A stretch of 64,000 bases of DNA from positions 1-64,000 of the forward strand of contig BGKB01000202.1 of NCBI GenBank assembly GCA_003116975.1, given 5' to 3'. The translations under genes and the position numbers were made by a program. This DNA comes from Aurantiochytrium sp. KH105 (lineage: Eukaryota; Sar; Bigyra; Thraustochytrida; Thraustochytriidae). Shown here in pieces: positions 20,442 through 29,463 of this stretch. Each line of letters starts with the position of its first letter. Position 1 is the stretch's first letter. Below the pieces are notes generated by a model that was given only the letters and a program-made list of their open reading frames with translations, searched no databases and was not told where the DNA came from.

Positions 20442-21458
20442 ATGGGGCAAGACGAGAAGCACGGCGACGTCACGACGCCGCGGCCACGGCCGACGAGGCG
20501 CGTGGAGTGCTTGCGGCGAGCGTGCTGGGAGATTGGCACATGCCGGTGCAGAGTGCGCCAGCTCCAACGCGCAGCGGAGATTCTCAGTCGAAAGAGACAT
20601 GCCTTGGCTTCGACTGTAACACCAGGCATGCATGTGTCCGTCGAAGTCAAGCTGCCAACAACGATTCCCAAAAATGACTCAGACTGCCATTCCGCGGGAA
20701 CAAACGAAATCCACCTGGCGGATAACACCTTGTCTACCTTGTCTGTTCAATGTTCTTGCATCGAAGGCGTCACAACGGTTGCAGAAGTAATTGCAGTTAG
20801 CTTGTGCTCCAAACTTTCGAGCCCTTCGTCATCCAGCGTCGCTTGTGTTCGAAAACAAGGACCATGGGTGTCTCACGAGTACGCGGGCAAAGATCACCAA
20901 GTCGCACTTACCAAGATGTTGCGCGGACATCTCGTTGCCCTGAAGCCAATCCAAATTATATCTCAAGTGGCGGGGCCTCGAAGTACATTTTGCATAGTCT
21001 CGTTAGAACATGCCGCAGATCTCCCCATTGCATCAAGCACGACGCACACACTCCCGAAACAAGCACCACGTAAGACACAAAAGCGCAAGTCCAAAAGTAG
21101 GGTGAAACATAAGCCAGCGTCGGCAGGGATGATGAGCAGAGGGCGCGCTCGCAGCGCTGCCAGAGCCCTGCGGATTGCAGCTCAGAGACCAGAAGGCAGT
21201 TACGAGCCGCAGCCGCCTTCAGAACGCACGACTTGCGCTCCACGGCTTGCTCATTTGATGCCAAGCCCGCAAGAAAAAGGTGGCAAAGTCCAAAAGACTT
21301 CTGACCTACTGGATCCCACGCAACCTGTACCAGTTGGTCGCTTTCCAGACTTTACCGTCCGGAATTTAAAGGGGTCGGCAGTTGAGACGGCGCGTAAGGT
21401 TCGGCAAAAGCGCGCCATGCGTGCCCAAAAACTGGCCAAGGGCTTGAACCTTTCTTGA
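20442..21458 (+). CDS. Orphan basic protein, unknown function
   Basis: An open frame of 338 residues that I do not recognise. The first 100 residues are Arg/Cys-rich with little structure. The middle is Ser/Thr-rich. The last 140 residues are strongly basic (PRKTQKRKSKSRVKHK, then a C-terminal ARKVRQKRAMRAQKLAK), which would suit a nuclear or nucleolar protein. The C-terminal 60 residues look most like real protein. There is no transmembrane segment or catalytic motif. It sits upstream of the thioesterase on the same strand. The true start could be an internal Met, for example the one near 20628 (MHVSVEVKL). The frame could also be non-coding, because no family signature supports it. Confidence 0.4.
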   Translation: MGQDEKHGDVTTPRPRPTRRVECLRRACWEIGTCRCRVRQLQRAAEILSRKRHALASTVTPGMHVSVEVKLPTTIPKNDSDCHSAGTNEIHLADNTLSTLSVQCSCIEGVTTVAEVIAVSLCSKLSSPSSSSVACVRKQGPWVSHEYAGKDHQVALTKMLRGHLVALKPIQIISQVAGPRSTFCIVSLEHAADLPIASSTTHTLPKQAPRKTQKRKSKSRVKHKPASAGMMSRGRARSAARALRIAAQRPEGSYEPQPPSERTTCAPRLAHLMPSPQEKGGKVQKTSDLLDPTQPVPVGRFPDFTVRNLKGSAVETARKVRQKRAMRAQKLAKGLNLS

Positions 21459-21774
21459 GTCGTCAACGTCCAACGCAAGTTTGTCAGAAATGTCGCGTTC
21501 TCATGTTCCCACGCCTGGTACATGAAAGGTGTGCACTGCTTGCGCGACCTCGCGCATGCTCTTCTCCTTCTTCTTCTTCTCCTTCTTCTTCTTCTTCTTC
21601 TTCTTCTTCTTCATTGCGCACGACGAGGGATACCTTTCAGACGCGAAAGCGAGCAAGGACCCCGCGCAGAGCTCGCCTGCGAGACGCGGTGCAGCACATG
21701 CGAAGTGCTTCGCACTTGCTTGACTCGACCTCTCGAAGTCTGCTGCTGCGTGCGGGACTGGGACGCGCCGCACG
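21459..21774 (+). promoter_or_regulatory. 5' flank of thioesterase gene with (TTC)n tract
   Basis: The 316-base gap carries a pyrimidine tract of TTC triplets at about 21560-21613, on the sense strand of the thioesterase gene, roughly 160 bases before its start. Pyrimidine tracts of this kind can act as promoter elements or lie in the 5' UTR. No gene is present. Confidence 0.5.
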
Positions 21775-22440
21775 ATGGAGGAAACCAGCGTCAAGACCGG
21801 GAGCGCCCTTCTGAGCAGAGGCCAGGTGGCGTACGCTCGTGGAGCTCTCGCCGGCGCCGCACTCATGTGGTCGGTGCTGTACTTGGCCGGGTATGCTCCG
21901 CTCTGGTTTGGTCCTGAACGTCGCTTTTGGGCACGCCAACTCGAAGACAATCCCGCCGCGAACAAAAAGCTCAAGGAGCTCGAGAACGATCCTAATCTTT
22001 GGAAGCACAGAATGCGCGCAAGCTCGCGTAATTTTCTCGAGGTGCACGAGTCCACCGCAGAGCGACGCATTGCCAAGGTCCTTTTTCTGAACACTTCCAT
22101 GACGCGGCTGACGGGTCTCGTCAAATTCGGAGCTGACGTAGAGGGTCCGCCGCGTTGCGTTCATGGCGGGTGCTCTGCGGCTGTTATCGACGGCGTTCTC
22201 GGGACTCTTGCCCAGCACGTTTCCATCGTGCCTTGCCTCACGGCGAACTTGGACATCAACTATCGTGAAAAGATTCCTCTTGGTAGCGTCGTGGGCATCG
22301 AGTGCTGGCATGATCGAACGGAGGGACGCAAGGTTCATTTGCTTTTCAAGGTGTACAAGCTCGACGAATCGGATGCTGCGCATGTCTACATTGAAGGCAA
22401 GGCGCTTTTTCTTCGCGTTGCTACTTCGCTTTTGACCTGA
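21775..22440 (+). CDS. PaaI/THEM4-like hotdog thioesterase with N-terminal membrane segment
   Basis: A 221-residue protein of the 4HBT superfamily, predicted to hydrolyse an acyl-CoA or related thioester. The hotdog helix motif GPPRCVHGGCSAAVIDG lies at residues 124-140. His130-Gly-Gly and Asp139 match the pattern of PaaI and THEM4/5 enzymes, where the Asp is the general catalytic residue. The following strands (LTANLDINYREKIPLG, then VGIECWHDR) fit the fold. A hydrophobic segment at about residues 22-42 suggests an N-terminal anchor or an uncleaved signal. The ATG at 21775 gives a length normal for the family, with no intron. The substrate cannot be read from the sequence. The gene is followed on the same strand by a kinase gene, with no evidence of co-regulation. 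Confidence 0.82.
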   Translation: MEETSVKTGSALLSRGQVAYARGALAGAALMWSVLYLAGYAPLWFGPERRFWARQLEDNPAANKKLKELENDPNLWKHRMRASSRNFLEVHESTAERRIAKVLFLNTSMTRLTGLVKFGADVEGPPRCVHGGCSAAVIDGVLGTLAQHVSIVPCLTANLDINYREKIPLGSVVGIECWHDRTEGRKVHLLFKVYKLDESDAAHVYIEGKALFLRVATSLLT

Positions 22441-22496
22441 GCTGCACCAGCATCATTTCCATTATTATTTGCATCAACTTCTTTTCTTTCCATTGT

Positions 22497-22526
22497 CATC
22501 ATCATCATCATCATCATTATCATCAT
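22497..22526 (+). repeat. (ATC)n microsatellite between thioesterase and kinase
   Basis: A run of TCA/ATC triplets with one interruption, about 57-85 bases after the thioesterase stop and about 140 bases before the kinase start. Confidence 0.85.
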
Positions 22527-22664
22527 GCTGCCATGCGTAGGCCTGACTGGGCTGATGCATGAACGAGTGATAATCGGAGCCCAGAGCCCCAGAGGCTCAC
22601 GTATAGTGTAGTAAAAACACTCCTCTTTTGTTTTTCAGAGTCTTTTTACGGCTTATAACCCAAT

Positions 22665-23993
22665 ATGGCTGACGGCGGCGGCGATGCCGTCGCTGTCTCG
22701 GCAAGGTCCTCCAGCGTGGAGAGACAAGCAGCTGCCACTCACGACCGTGTACCAGCAGCAGAAGCTTCGTCATCACCACCGCCAGCAGCTTCGAGGGGCA
22801 CACACCTGGCCCAGGACCCTGAATCGCAAACGGTCATTGGCCATGCGAAGCGGAAAAGGCCACGACCCCGTGGGTACCTGGACGCGGCGGAGCCGTCGCA
22901 GGAAGAGCGGAGGCAGCGGACGAAGCACGCCATGGTCGCACCGTGCAAAAGGCGACCTAAATCTCGATCATTGCACGCCTGGGATTTTATCGAGCCCCTT
23001 GGCATGGGCGTCTTTGGCCACGTTTTTGCAGCGCGCGACAGGGTGTCGGGCACAATTTCGGCCCTGAAGCGCATAAGGAACGGGCCTGAGCACATTCGCA
23101 AAGTGCAGGCCGCCATGCTTCGAAGAGAGATGGAACTGCTTTTGGAATGCAATCACCAAAACATTGTCAGTCTCCAGGCCATCGCGATTGAGCCGATCGA
23201 GGAAGAGACTGATTGGGCCGCGCAGGATCCGTTTGTGACACAGCCATCGACTACTTTCTTGGTGCTTGAATGTCTCGAGACCGACCTGCGAGAGCTGAGT
23301 CGGTCCGAGGAAGATGGTTTGGATCTCAGATCAGCTCTTGGTGCAACCCGTCAGGTTGCCTCAGCGCTCGAGTATATTCACGCGCGACATATCATGCACC
23401 GTGATGTCAAGGCGGCCAATATTTTATATGACTGTAATGAACAGCGTGCCGTTTTATGCGACTTTGGTATGGCACGCAGAATTGATACTGATGCCGAAGC
23501 TGGACATTTGCGGACGTACACCCCAGACTGCACCACGCTACATTATCGCGCCCCAGAGATGCTCTTTGGCACGAGGCCAGGCAACTACAATGCAACAGTC
23601 GATCTTTGGGGACTAGGTTGTGTTCTCGCTGAAATTTTGCTCGGTGAGACGTTCTTGTACGGCGACGATTGGACCACGCAAGTCCAAGCATTGCTGCGAG
23701 TTTTTGGCCGCCCAGAGCAGGCCGAGATAGATCACCTCACGAGATCTTCACGCATCAATGATGTTCTGATAGGCACAACCACGCAATCGTGTAGCGCGAG
23801 AGCTGCGAATCTTGAGCGTACACTTGTCGCGAGAGCGCAGAGGATTGGCAAGGTGCTGCCGCCGATTGCTAACGAGGTCTTTGAGCTTCTTGCTGGTTTA
23901 TTGAACCCAAATCCACAACAGCGATTTACGGCAGCCGTGGCATGCACTGCAGCTACTGCAAGCGAGCAAGGGCAGGCTCGCGCAGATCAGTAG
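22665..23993 (+). CDS. CDK-like serine/threonine protein kinase (CMGC group)
   Basis: A 442-residue kinase with an Ala/Ser-rich, basic N-terminal extension of about 105 residues (KRKRPRPRG near 63-70 may be a nuclear signal). Kinase motifs are complete: glycine loop LGMGVFGHV at 112-120, ATP-anchoring Lys135 in ALKRIR, catalytic HRDVKAANI at 245-253, DFG at 266-268 and APE at 296-298. TVDLWGLGCVLAE downstream is typical of CDK and CMGC kinases. In place of a PSTAIRE helix it has AAMLRREMELLL, so no cyclin partner can be inferred. The activation loop includes Thr285 and Thr291 as possible phosphosites. The C-terminal lobe appears short after residue 340. The subfamily (CDK7/9/10-like or divergent) is uncertain. 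Confidence 0.85.
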   Translation: MADGGGDAVAVSARSSSVERQAAATHDRVPAAEASSSPPPAASRGTHLAQDPESQTVIGHAKRKRPRPRGYLDAAEPSQEERRQRTKHAMVAPCKRRPKSRSLHAWDFIEPLGMGVFGHVFAARDRVSGTISALKRIRNGPEHIRKVQAAMLRREMELLLECNHQNIVSLQAIAIEPIEEETDWAAQDPFVTQPSTTFLVLECLETDLRELSRSEEDGLDLRSALGATRQVASALEYIHARHIMHRDVKAANILYDCNEQRAVLCDFGMARRIDTDAEAGHLRTYTPDCTTLHYRAPEMLFGTRPGNYNATVDLWGLGCVLAEILLGETFLYGDDWTTQVQALLRVFGRPEQAEIDHLTRSSRINDVLIGTTTQSCSARAANLERTLVARAQRIGKVLPPIANEVFELLAGLLNPNPQQRFTAAVACTAATASEQGQARADQ

Positions 23994-24168
23994 ATCTATT
24001 GCCGGAGAGTAAAGCATTTTATCGCAGAAAGCATCGTTTCGTTGACGAAAAATAAAAAAGAACTAGGAAAAAAAAGTAAATTACAGTCTCCCTGTAGGTA
24101 CGACAGTCAATAAGTTTATAGGCCCAGGCCCCTAAAATCCCAATTTGTTCCACGATCTTGCCATCTCA

Positions 24169-25848
24169 TCAAAACCCGTTGGAGACGGGTGGCGGAAAGT
24201 AAATCTTTGCAGCTACGAAGATAGCCACGAGAAGCGCGAGTAGTGCTGATAAAAGTGTCATATCTGGTCCCTGCGCTGGCTCGTCTTTTACGTCCGTCGA
24301 ACCCTGAGTATCTGCGCCGATGAGTAAGGTGCCATCATCGGATATTTCAAAGGTGACATCAATTGATGCCTCACCGGCTCGCAGCTTGCTACCGCCATGA
24401 ACAGGAAAGTTGCGGCAACCCACCCAATGATTTTCGCGCGCCGTTAGAGCCTCGCCTTCGAAAAGGTCGATGGTGATGCCACGCTGATAGTCAGAGTGTG
24501 TTGTAAAAGTACGTGTCACTTTGCAAGGGAACTTGGTGTTGCGTGCCAGTACAGAAAGCAAGTCGCCTGAACCGGTCTCCACACCAATGGTGAAGGGAAG
24601 AGCGTCAATCATGAGCACCTTGGCGAGCTTGTAGAAGTCCGTGCCCGAGAGAATTGCTGCTTGGATGGCGGCTCCCTGCGAGACCGCGCGGTCTGCCTTG
24701 ACATTGACGCAGAGCTCAGTAACGCCCGTTGTCTTTAGCACAACGCGACGAACCCAAGGCATTTGCGTTGAAAGACCGACCATGACAACCTCATCGATCT
24801 TGACGTCTGCCTCTCGTGCGTCCTCAAGGGCGCCTGCCAAGACTGATTCGATCTTCGCTTGCAGGGGCAAGGTCAGCGCCTCAAAGGACTCGCGTGTGAT
24901 GTCAAGATCGTCCGTGACCCACGCATGCTCTTCCGAGGAAAGAACACACTTGGCTTGTTCGCACTCTGAACGCAAACGGGACTTTTCCGAGTTAGACATG
25001 TCTTTGAGTGCCACCCCGCGTCGCGCAGAGACATGTTGCATGAGAAGCGCGTCTACGTCATCGCCGCCAAGGTGATTATCGCCTCGAAGTGCAATGGCCT
25101 CAAACTTGCCGTTCGTGATACGAAGCAGAGAAACATCAAAGGTGCCCCCGCCCATATCAACGACCATGACGATCTTTGAGCCCGCTACAAATAGTCCATA
25201 TGCCATCGCAGCCGCCATCGGTTCAGACAAGAGTCGAAGCACACGCAGACCGCGCGACTCGGCAACGCGCCTCGTTGCGACCCGTTGCCGATCCGTAAAG
25301 AAGGCCGGAACAGTAATGACAGCGTGCGTGATTTTTGCCTTGCGTTTTGCAACATAAGCTTGAGCAACCTCGCACAAGTGGTCGAGGATAGCCCCCGCTA
25401 CCTGCTCGGGTTCGACGCCACCTTCACCCTTGGCCGCGCCCAAAACGATACCGCCATCAGATTTCCTTTCGCGGACTGAAAATGCAAGAGACGCAAGTCC
25501 ATCTCCCTGCGCGTCAATATCCTGAAAACGACGGCCGAGAAAGCGCTTGGCGCCGCGGATAAGTACGCCCTCGCTGTTCTGGCTCCCCTCCTCCTCCTCC
25601 TTATTCTTCTTCTTGGCTTCCTCCTGCGCCGCAAGCGCGTCTTGGCCGACCGCTGTGATGGTATTGGACGCGTCGACCCACACAACCGAAGGCACGGTCT
25701 TGAGCCCTGTTTTCTGGCATTTGATGGTCTTGGCCCGCGCAAGATCCTCGACCCAGATCGACACGCAAGAGTTCGTGGTCCCCAGATCGATGCCGACCTG
25801 AGCGTCGAAATCGCCCGACCATTTATCCTCTTCGCTTGTCAGCATCAT
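24169..25848 (-). CDS. Hsp70-family chaperone, lidless and tail-anchored
   Basis: A 559-residue Hsp70. The nucleotide-binding domain is intact in outline: phosphate-1 motif GIDLGTTNS at 19-27, phosphate-2 DMGGGTFDVSLL at 231-242 and VITVPAFFTDRQR at 178-189. The adenosine motif, usually GGSTRIP, reads GLSTQMP at 358-364. The linker and beta substrate-binding domain follow (VLMIDALPFTIGVETG from 411, then to about 520). The alpha-helical lid is absent. Instead the chain runs through an acidic linker to a hydrophobic segment at about 531-550 and ends nine residues later, a tail-anchor layout that would leave the chaperone facing the cytosol. The target membrane is unknown. It is divergent from, and 706 bases away from, a MANF homologue. 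HSPA13/STCH also lacks part of the Hsp70 C-terminus but is targeted from its N-terminus, so it is not the same design. Confidence 0.88.
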   Translation of the reverse strand: MMLTSEEDKWSGDFDAQVGIDLGTTNSCVSIWVEDLARAKTIKCQKTGLKTVPSVVWVDASNTITAVGQDALAAQEEAKKKNKEEEEGSQNSEGVLIRGAKRFLGRRFQDIDAQGDGLASLAFSVRERKSDGGIVLGAAKGEGGVEPEQVAGAILDHLCEVAQAYVAKRKAKITHAVITVPAFFTDRQRVATRRVAESRGLRVLRLLSEPMAAAMAYGLFVAGSKIVMVVDMGGGTFDVSLLRITNGKFEAIALRGDNHLGGDDVDALLMQHVSARRGVALKDMSNSEKSRLRSECEQAKCVLSSEEHAWVTDDLDITRESFEALTLPLQAKIESVLAGALEDAREADVKIDEVVMVGLSTQMPWVRRVVLKTTGVTELCVNVKADRAVSQGAAIQAAILSGTDFYKLAKVLMIDALPFTIGVETGSGDLLSVLARNTKFPCKVTRTFTTHSDYQRGITIDLFEGEALTARENHWVGCRNFPVHGGSKLRAGEASIDVTFEISDDGTLLIGADTQGSTDVKDEPAQGPDMTLLSALLALLVAIFVAAKIYFPPPVSNGF

Positions 25849-26554
25849 TCGCTCAAATCAACACGTCCAAATTCCCTCCCCTGCCCATTCATCCACGCCT
25901 CCTCCCTTCCCAACGACGCTCTTTTTCTCGCACAATCTGCTTCTCCTCCGCAAGCACCTCCTTCGCGCCCATTCTCCGCCCACGTACCGCGACCTCGCCG
26001 GCCTGCAATTTCCGCGCCTCTCCGCCGCGCCCCGCCGGCGTCTCGCTCCACACGGCCTCCATCTCCGTCTCCCGGCCGCCGCTCTCGAAGGGGTTCTGCC
26101 CGCTCCGCGCCTGCGTGTGGCCCACGCCGGCGGCGGCGGTCGACGGCGAACCCGCGGCGGGGCTCCACTCTGTCACGTTTCGTCTGCCAGTTCAAATGAA
26201 TGTAAACACTCACTGTCAGTCAATCAATACCTGCCGGTCGAGACAACGCGAGCCCGAGGCGCCAGCCTGGACGCACAGGCCGACGGCGACCCGCGCGGCG
26301 CCGCAGACCCGCATCGCCGCGCCGCTGCATCGCGAGAGCCGCCTGCCTGCGTGCCTGCCCGCGTGCCTGCCCGCGTGCCTGCCGCCTGCCTGTCCGCTCG
26401 ACAGCTCGGCGGCGTGCCAGCCAGATCTAGTTTGGTCTGCCGGAGGCCGAACGTTGGAGCGGAGCAGAGCAGGAGCAGAGCAGAGCAGAGCCGGTGACGG
26501 CTGCAGCAGCACAGCGGCGAGGTCGGCTTGCGGACGTGCGAGCAGAACGTAGCG
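25849..26554. promoter_or_regulatory. Divergent promoter region, Hsp70 / MANF
   Basis: The 706-base spacer contains the 5' flanks of both genes. It is GC-rich with CCTGCCTGC-type repeats (about 26343-26400) and GAGCA repeats (about 26459-26495). I looked for an ER-stress element (CCAAT-N9-CCACG) and a UPRE (TGACGTGG) and did not find a convincing copy of either. Confidence 0.45.
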
Positions 26555-27262
26555 ATGGCGGTCTCTCTTCGAAGGCTGGCGGTGCTTGTCGCCGTCTTTC
26601 TGGCCGTTCTTGCGGTCTGTGCCCCGTTGGCGAGCGCAGACAAGCCCAAGGAGTGCGAGAGTAAGTGCAACAGAGGCAGGCAGACCCTGCCCTTTTCGGG
26701 AGAAAAGAGGGTGGGATGAGAGCGGAGGGGGAAAAGCTCGAGGCGAAGGAACCATGAAGCGACTTGACAGAGAGTGTACTGACTTGTTCGATGTTGATTA
26801 ATGATGCTTGCCCTCGCCACAGTTTGCGTGAATCTACTGAACAAGGTGGAAGCGCAGGTCAAGGTAAAGAGGACGCAGGCCAAGGCCAACAAGGAAAAGT
26901 TTGATGCGCAGAGCGCAATTGAGATTTCCGTGGACCAGGTCTGTGAAGAGGATGCCAAAACTCAAGCCGAGAAGAAGGTCTGCTACTACCTGACACCCGT
27001 CAAGCGCAAGATCTCGCAGCCTATGAGCAACTACATGCCAGCAGACCGCATCTGCAAAAAGCTCAAGGCCGAGTCTCCCGAACTCTGTCAGGTTCGGGAA
27101 GCGGTTAAGATTGACAAGGGCAATACCGACTACACCAAGCTCCGTGTCAAGGACCTGAAGAAGATTCTGGCGGACCGCGGCGTGCAGTGCTCTGGATGCC
27201 TCGAAAAGGAAGAGTTTGTAAAGCGCTGCCTCGAGACTGAGGATCTTCACACGGAGCTGTGA
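26555..27262 (+). CDS. MANF: MANF/CDNF (ARMET) homologue, secretory
   Basis: A two-exon gene: exon 1 is 26555-26660, the intron is 26661-26822 (GTAAGT...CAG) and exon 2 is 26823-27262, giving 181 residues. Residues 1-28 form a signal peptide ending APLASA. The mature protein has the saposin-like N-domain and SAP-like C-domain of animal MANF. All eight family cysteines are present: C34 and C37 (CEIC), C76, C89, C113, C124, and C158 and C161 (CSGC). The C-domain segment LRVKDLKKILADRG closely matches animal MANF. The C-terminus is HTEL, comparable to the weak ER-retention tail RTDL of human MANF. Animal MANF is an ER-resident stress protein that binds the nucleotide-binding domain of BiP. The splice joins two halves of the first CxxC motif, which strongly supports the model. 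Confidence 0.92.
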
Positions 27263-27955
27263 GCGTGAGCGTGGTTGCATTCTCTTTCCTTTTTAGCACA
27301 TTTCCTCTTTTGCTTTCTTTCACATTTTTATAGCGCTTTACCGCGACAAGGAAAGCGAAGTACGCAAATTCACAAATCAAATCAAGTAATGTAATCATTC
27401 TCATGCGCGACGTTCGGTAACACTGTATCCCTATCTCGGATTGGAATCGCGTGCCACGTACCGTGGTCGCGGACGGCGCGTGTGCGCAAGCGCGGGATTC
27501 TCTTGTTCCTCGGATCATCAATTTCAAAATTAATCAAAAGGCGCTCCTTCCGTTTTGCAGTTGCCACCTCGCTGGCGTTTTTCACTCATGAGTGAATTCG
27601 CCAGGGCAGATGGGGAGAGTTGCTTTCACGTTGATGTCAAAACCCTCAATCATAGACACGATCACAATCGATCAAAATGCACTTTTTGTTTTGTTTTCCA
27701 GATAATACGGTTTAGTCACCTCGCGGATATTCTCAACATGCGAGAGTATCATCCTTGCGAGCGAATTTGCCAGGCAAACACGGACGAGCAGCTTCGCACA
27801 TGCGGCGAGCATGCACACGAGACTTGGAGAAGGAATAAAACGAGAGCGTGGCAGGACTTCTTCTTCCTCTTGTTGTTTTTGGTTTTTCTTTTTTTGCGTG
27901 ATTTGAATGCCCAGCGTCCCGCCACGAGGAAACGCTACGCCACGGACCAGCCAAA
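27263..27955. other. Convergent spacer MANF / C1D, no gene seen
   Basis: This 693-base stretch lies between two converging genes. It is T-rich on the plus strand near 27290-27330 and 27860-27900. The plus-strand open frame from 27555 runs into the antisense of the C1D C-terminus and is a shadow. Probably the 3' UTRs. Confidence 0.5.
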
Positions 27956-28712
27956 TTACCTCTTCTTTTTGGACTTCTTCTTCTTGGTGGAGCTCTTGTT
28001 GTTCTTGTTTCCATTGCTCTTCATGTTCTTTGCAGCGCTGCGTGGGGTCCCAGCCTCCTGCGTGCGTGCAGTGCTGGGCGTGGACGGACGGCTGCTCTGC
28101 TGCTCAGAGGGTTCAGGGGTCTTGCGCTTGTTGCTGCGTGCCTTGGCCGCACTTGGGGTCTCAGGCGCCTTTGCCTCGTCGCCCTTTGTCTCTTCCATGT
28201 CCTCGTCACCGTCACCGTTCTTTGCTTCTTGCTGTTCGCGCAACTTTTGCTCCTGCCTCTTGGCACGCTCCTCCATTTGCATCGTCTTGCCCATGTAGCG
28301 CTTGACCCGATCAATCTCGCGGCGCACAGGGTGTTCCTTTGGCGAAACGCCTTGCGTTTTCAGGTACATGTAAAAGAGCGAGTTGAGCGAGTAGCTGTAC
28401 ACGAGGTTAAGCTTGGCATTCTCTGTGGCGCTCAGCGTGGGCGCCACGTCTTTGCGTGGCTTTTCCACATATGGCGCGACCTGAACGCAGTCAAGAGAAA
28501 TGAACATATAGATTCCGAAACATTATTGCGCAGACATGGCAATGATAGCGTTACAGCAATTCGTGTTAGTCTTCGTAGGTCCTCCAAGGCGCCTCAAGCA
28601 AAGTCGCGAGTGCATCATGCCGCGAACTCACCTTTTCCTCAATCCTCGTCAAGGCTTGGTCGAAGCGATCGAGCATGCCCTGAATTTCCGTGGGCAATGA
28701 ACTGGTCGCCAT
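27956..28712 (-). CDS. C1D: C1D / Rrp47 (Lrp1), nuclear exosome cofactor
   Basis: Two exons: 28632-28712 (27 residues) and 27956-28480 (174 residues), with an intron at 28481-28631 (GTGAGT...CAG, phase 0), giving 201 residues. The Sas10/C1D domain is visible in LSATENAKLNLVYSYSLNSL followed by FYMYLKTQGVSPKEHPVRREIDRV, very close to human C1D and yeast Rrp47. This protein binds Rrp6 and structured RNA and takes part in exosome-dependent 3' processing of rRNA, snRNA and snoRNA precursors in the nucleus. The C-terminal 90 residues are a charged, disordered tail ending in a Lys-rich run (KKKKSKKKR), as in the family but longer. I chose the ATG at 28712, which starts the helical domain; an in-frame upstream extension is Arg-rich and unlikely. 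Confidence 0.9.
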
Positions 28713-29463
28713 TGTCAATCCTTTTGACCTCTGCGGCTTCAAGTCGAGCTCGCTCGCTTGGTGTAGAGTTCCTCTCGGCAGACTTCTCTCCCTCTTGCTC
28801 TGTACTTGTTGCAGAGACAATGAGCAGGTTGAAGCCAGGCAGCCAGCCGCCTGAGGCCGCCAGGCAGCTAGCCTGCCGAAGGCGCGAGTAAATAAGCTTC
28901 TTCGAAGAGTGCCGCCCCGCTCGCTCGCGGCGACAAGTCGCCCAAGTCTGCTGCGCACGGGCAAGCCCGGCCGACCTGCGCGACCCAAGTCCACACGTCG
29001 CTGGGTCCACCAGCGAGTCTTTGCGCGCGGCGCGGCCAGCCAAGCCGAAGCGGCCTAATTCTCGTTTTATAAGTGGGAAAAAAAGGCTCAAGCAGCAGGC
29101 CGGGACGACGTTAAAGTGTCCTCGGCTGCACTTTGGTTGATACCGGGAGGGCAAGCATTGATGGTCAGACAGAAAAATCGATGATGACGAAGACGTGCGA
29201 TGATGATGATCTTTAGATTGTCGTATCGCTGGTATTTGAGTTTTTTTTTTTTAAAGGAGAGAAAAAAGCGAAAACCTCAACGAGGAAGAGATCCGACCAG
29301 CTTGTCACTGTAAATCGCCCCTTTTGTTTGCATTGTGATGAAAACGAAACAAGAAGTGAGGAAGCCACATTATGCAAAGTCAAGAAGCATGAACCAGTAA
29401 GATGATTACGTTTCACGAAAAAATGCGGAGAAAGAGGGAAAACGACGTGATCTCCTCGTCGTC
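28713..29463. promoter_or_regulatory. 5' flank of C1D and 3' flank of GNPDA, no gene seen
   Basis: Both neighbours are on the minus strand. The segment next to 28712 is GC-rich and should contain the C1D promoter. The part near 29160-29290 is A/T-richer, with a T run at 29240-29251, and is probably the deaminase 3' UTR. Confidence 0.45.
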
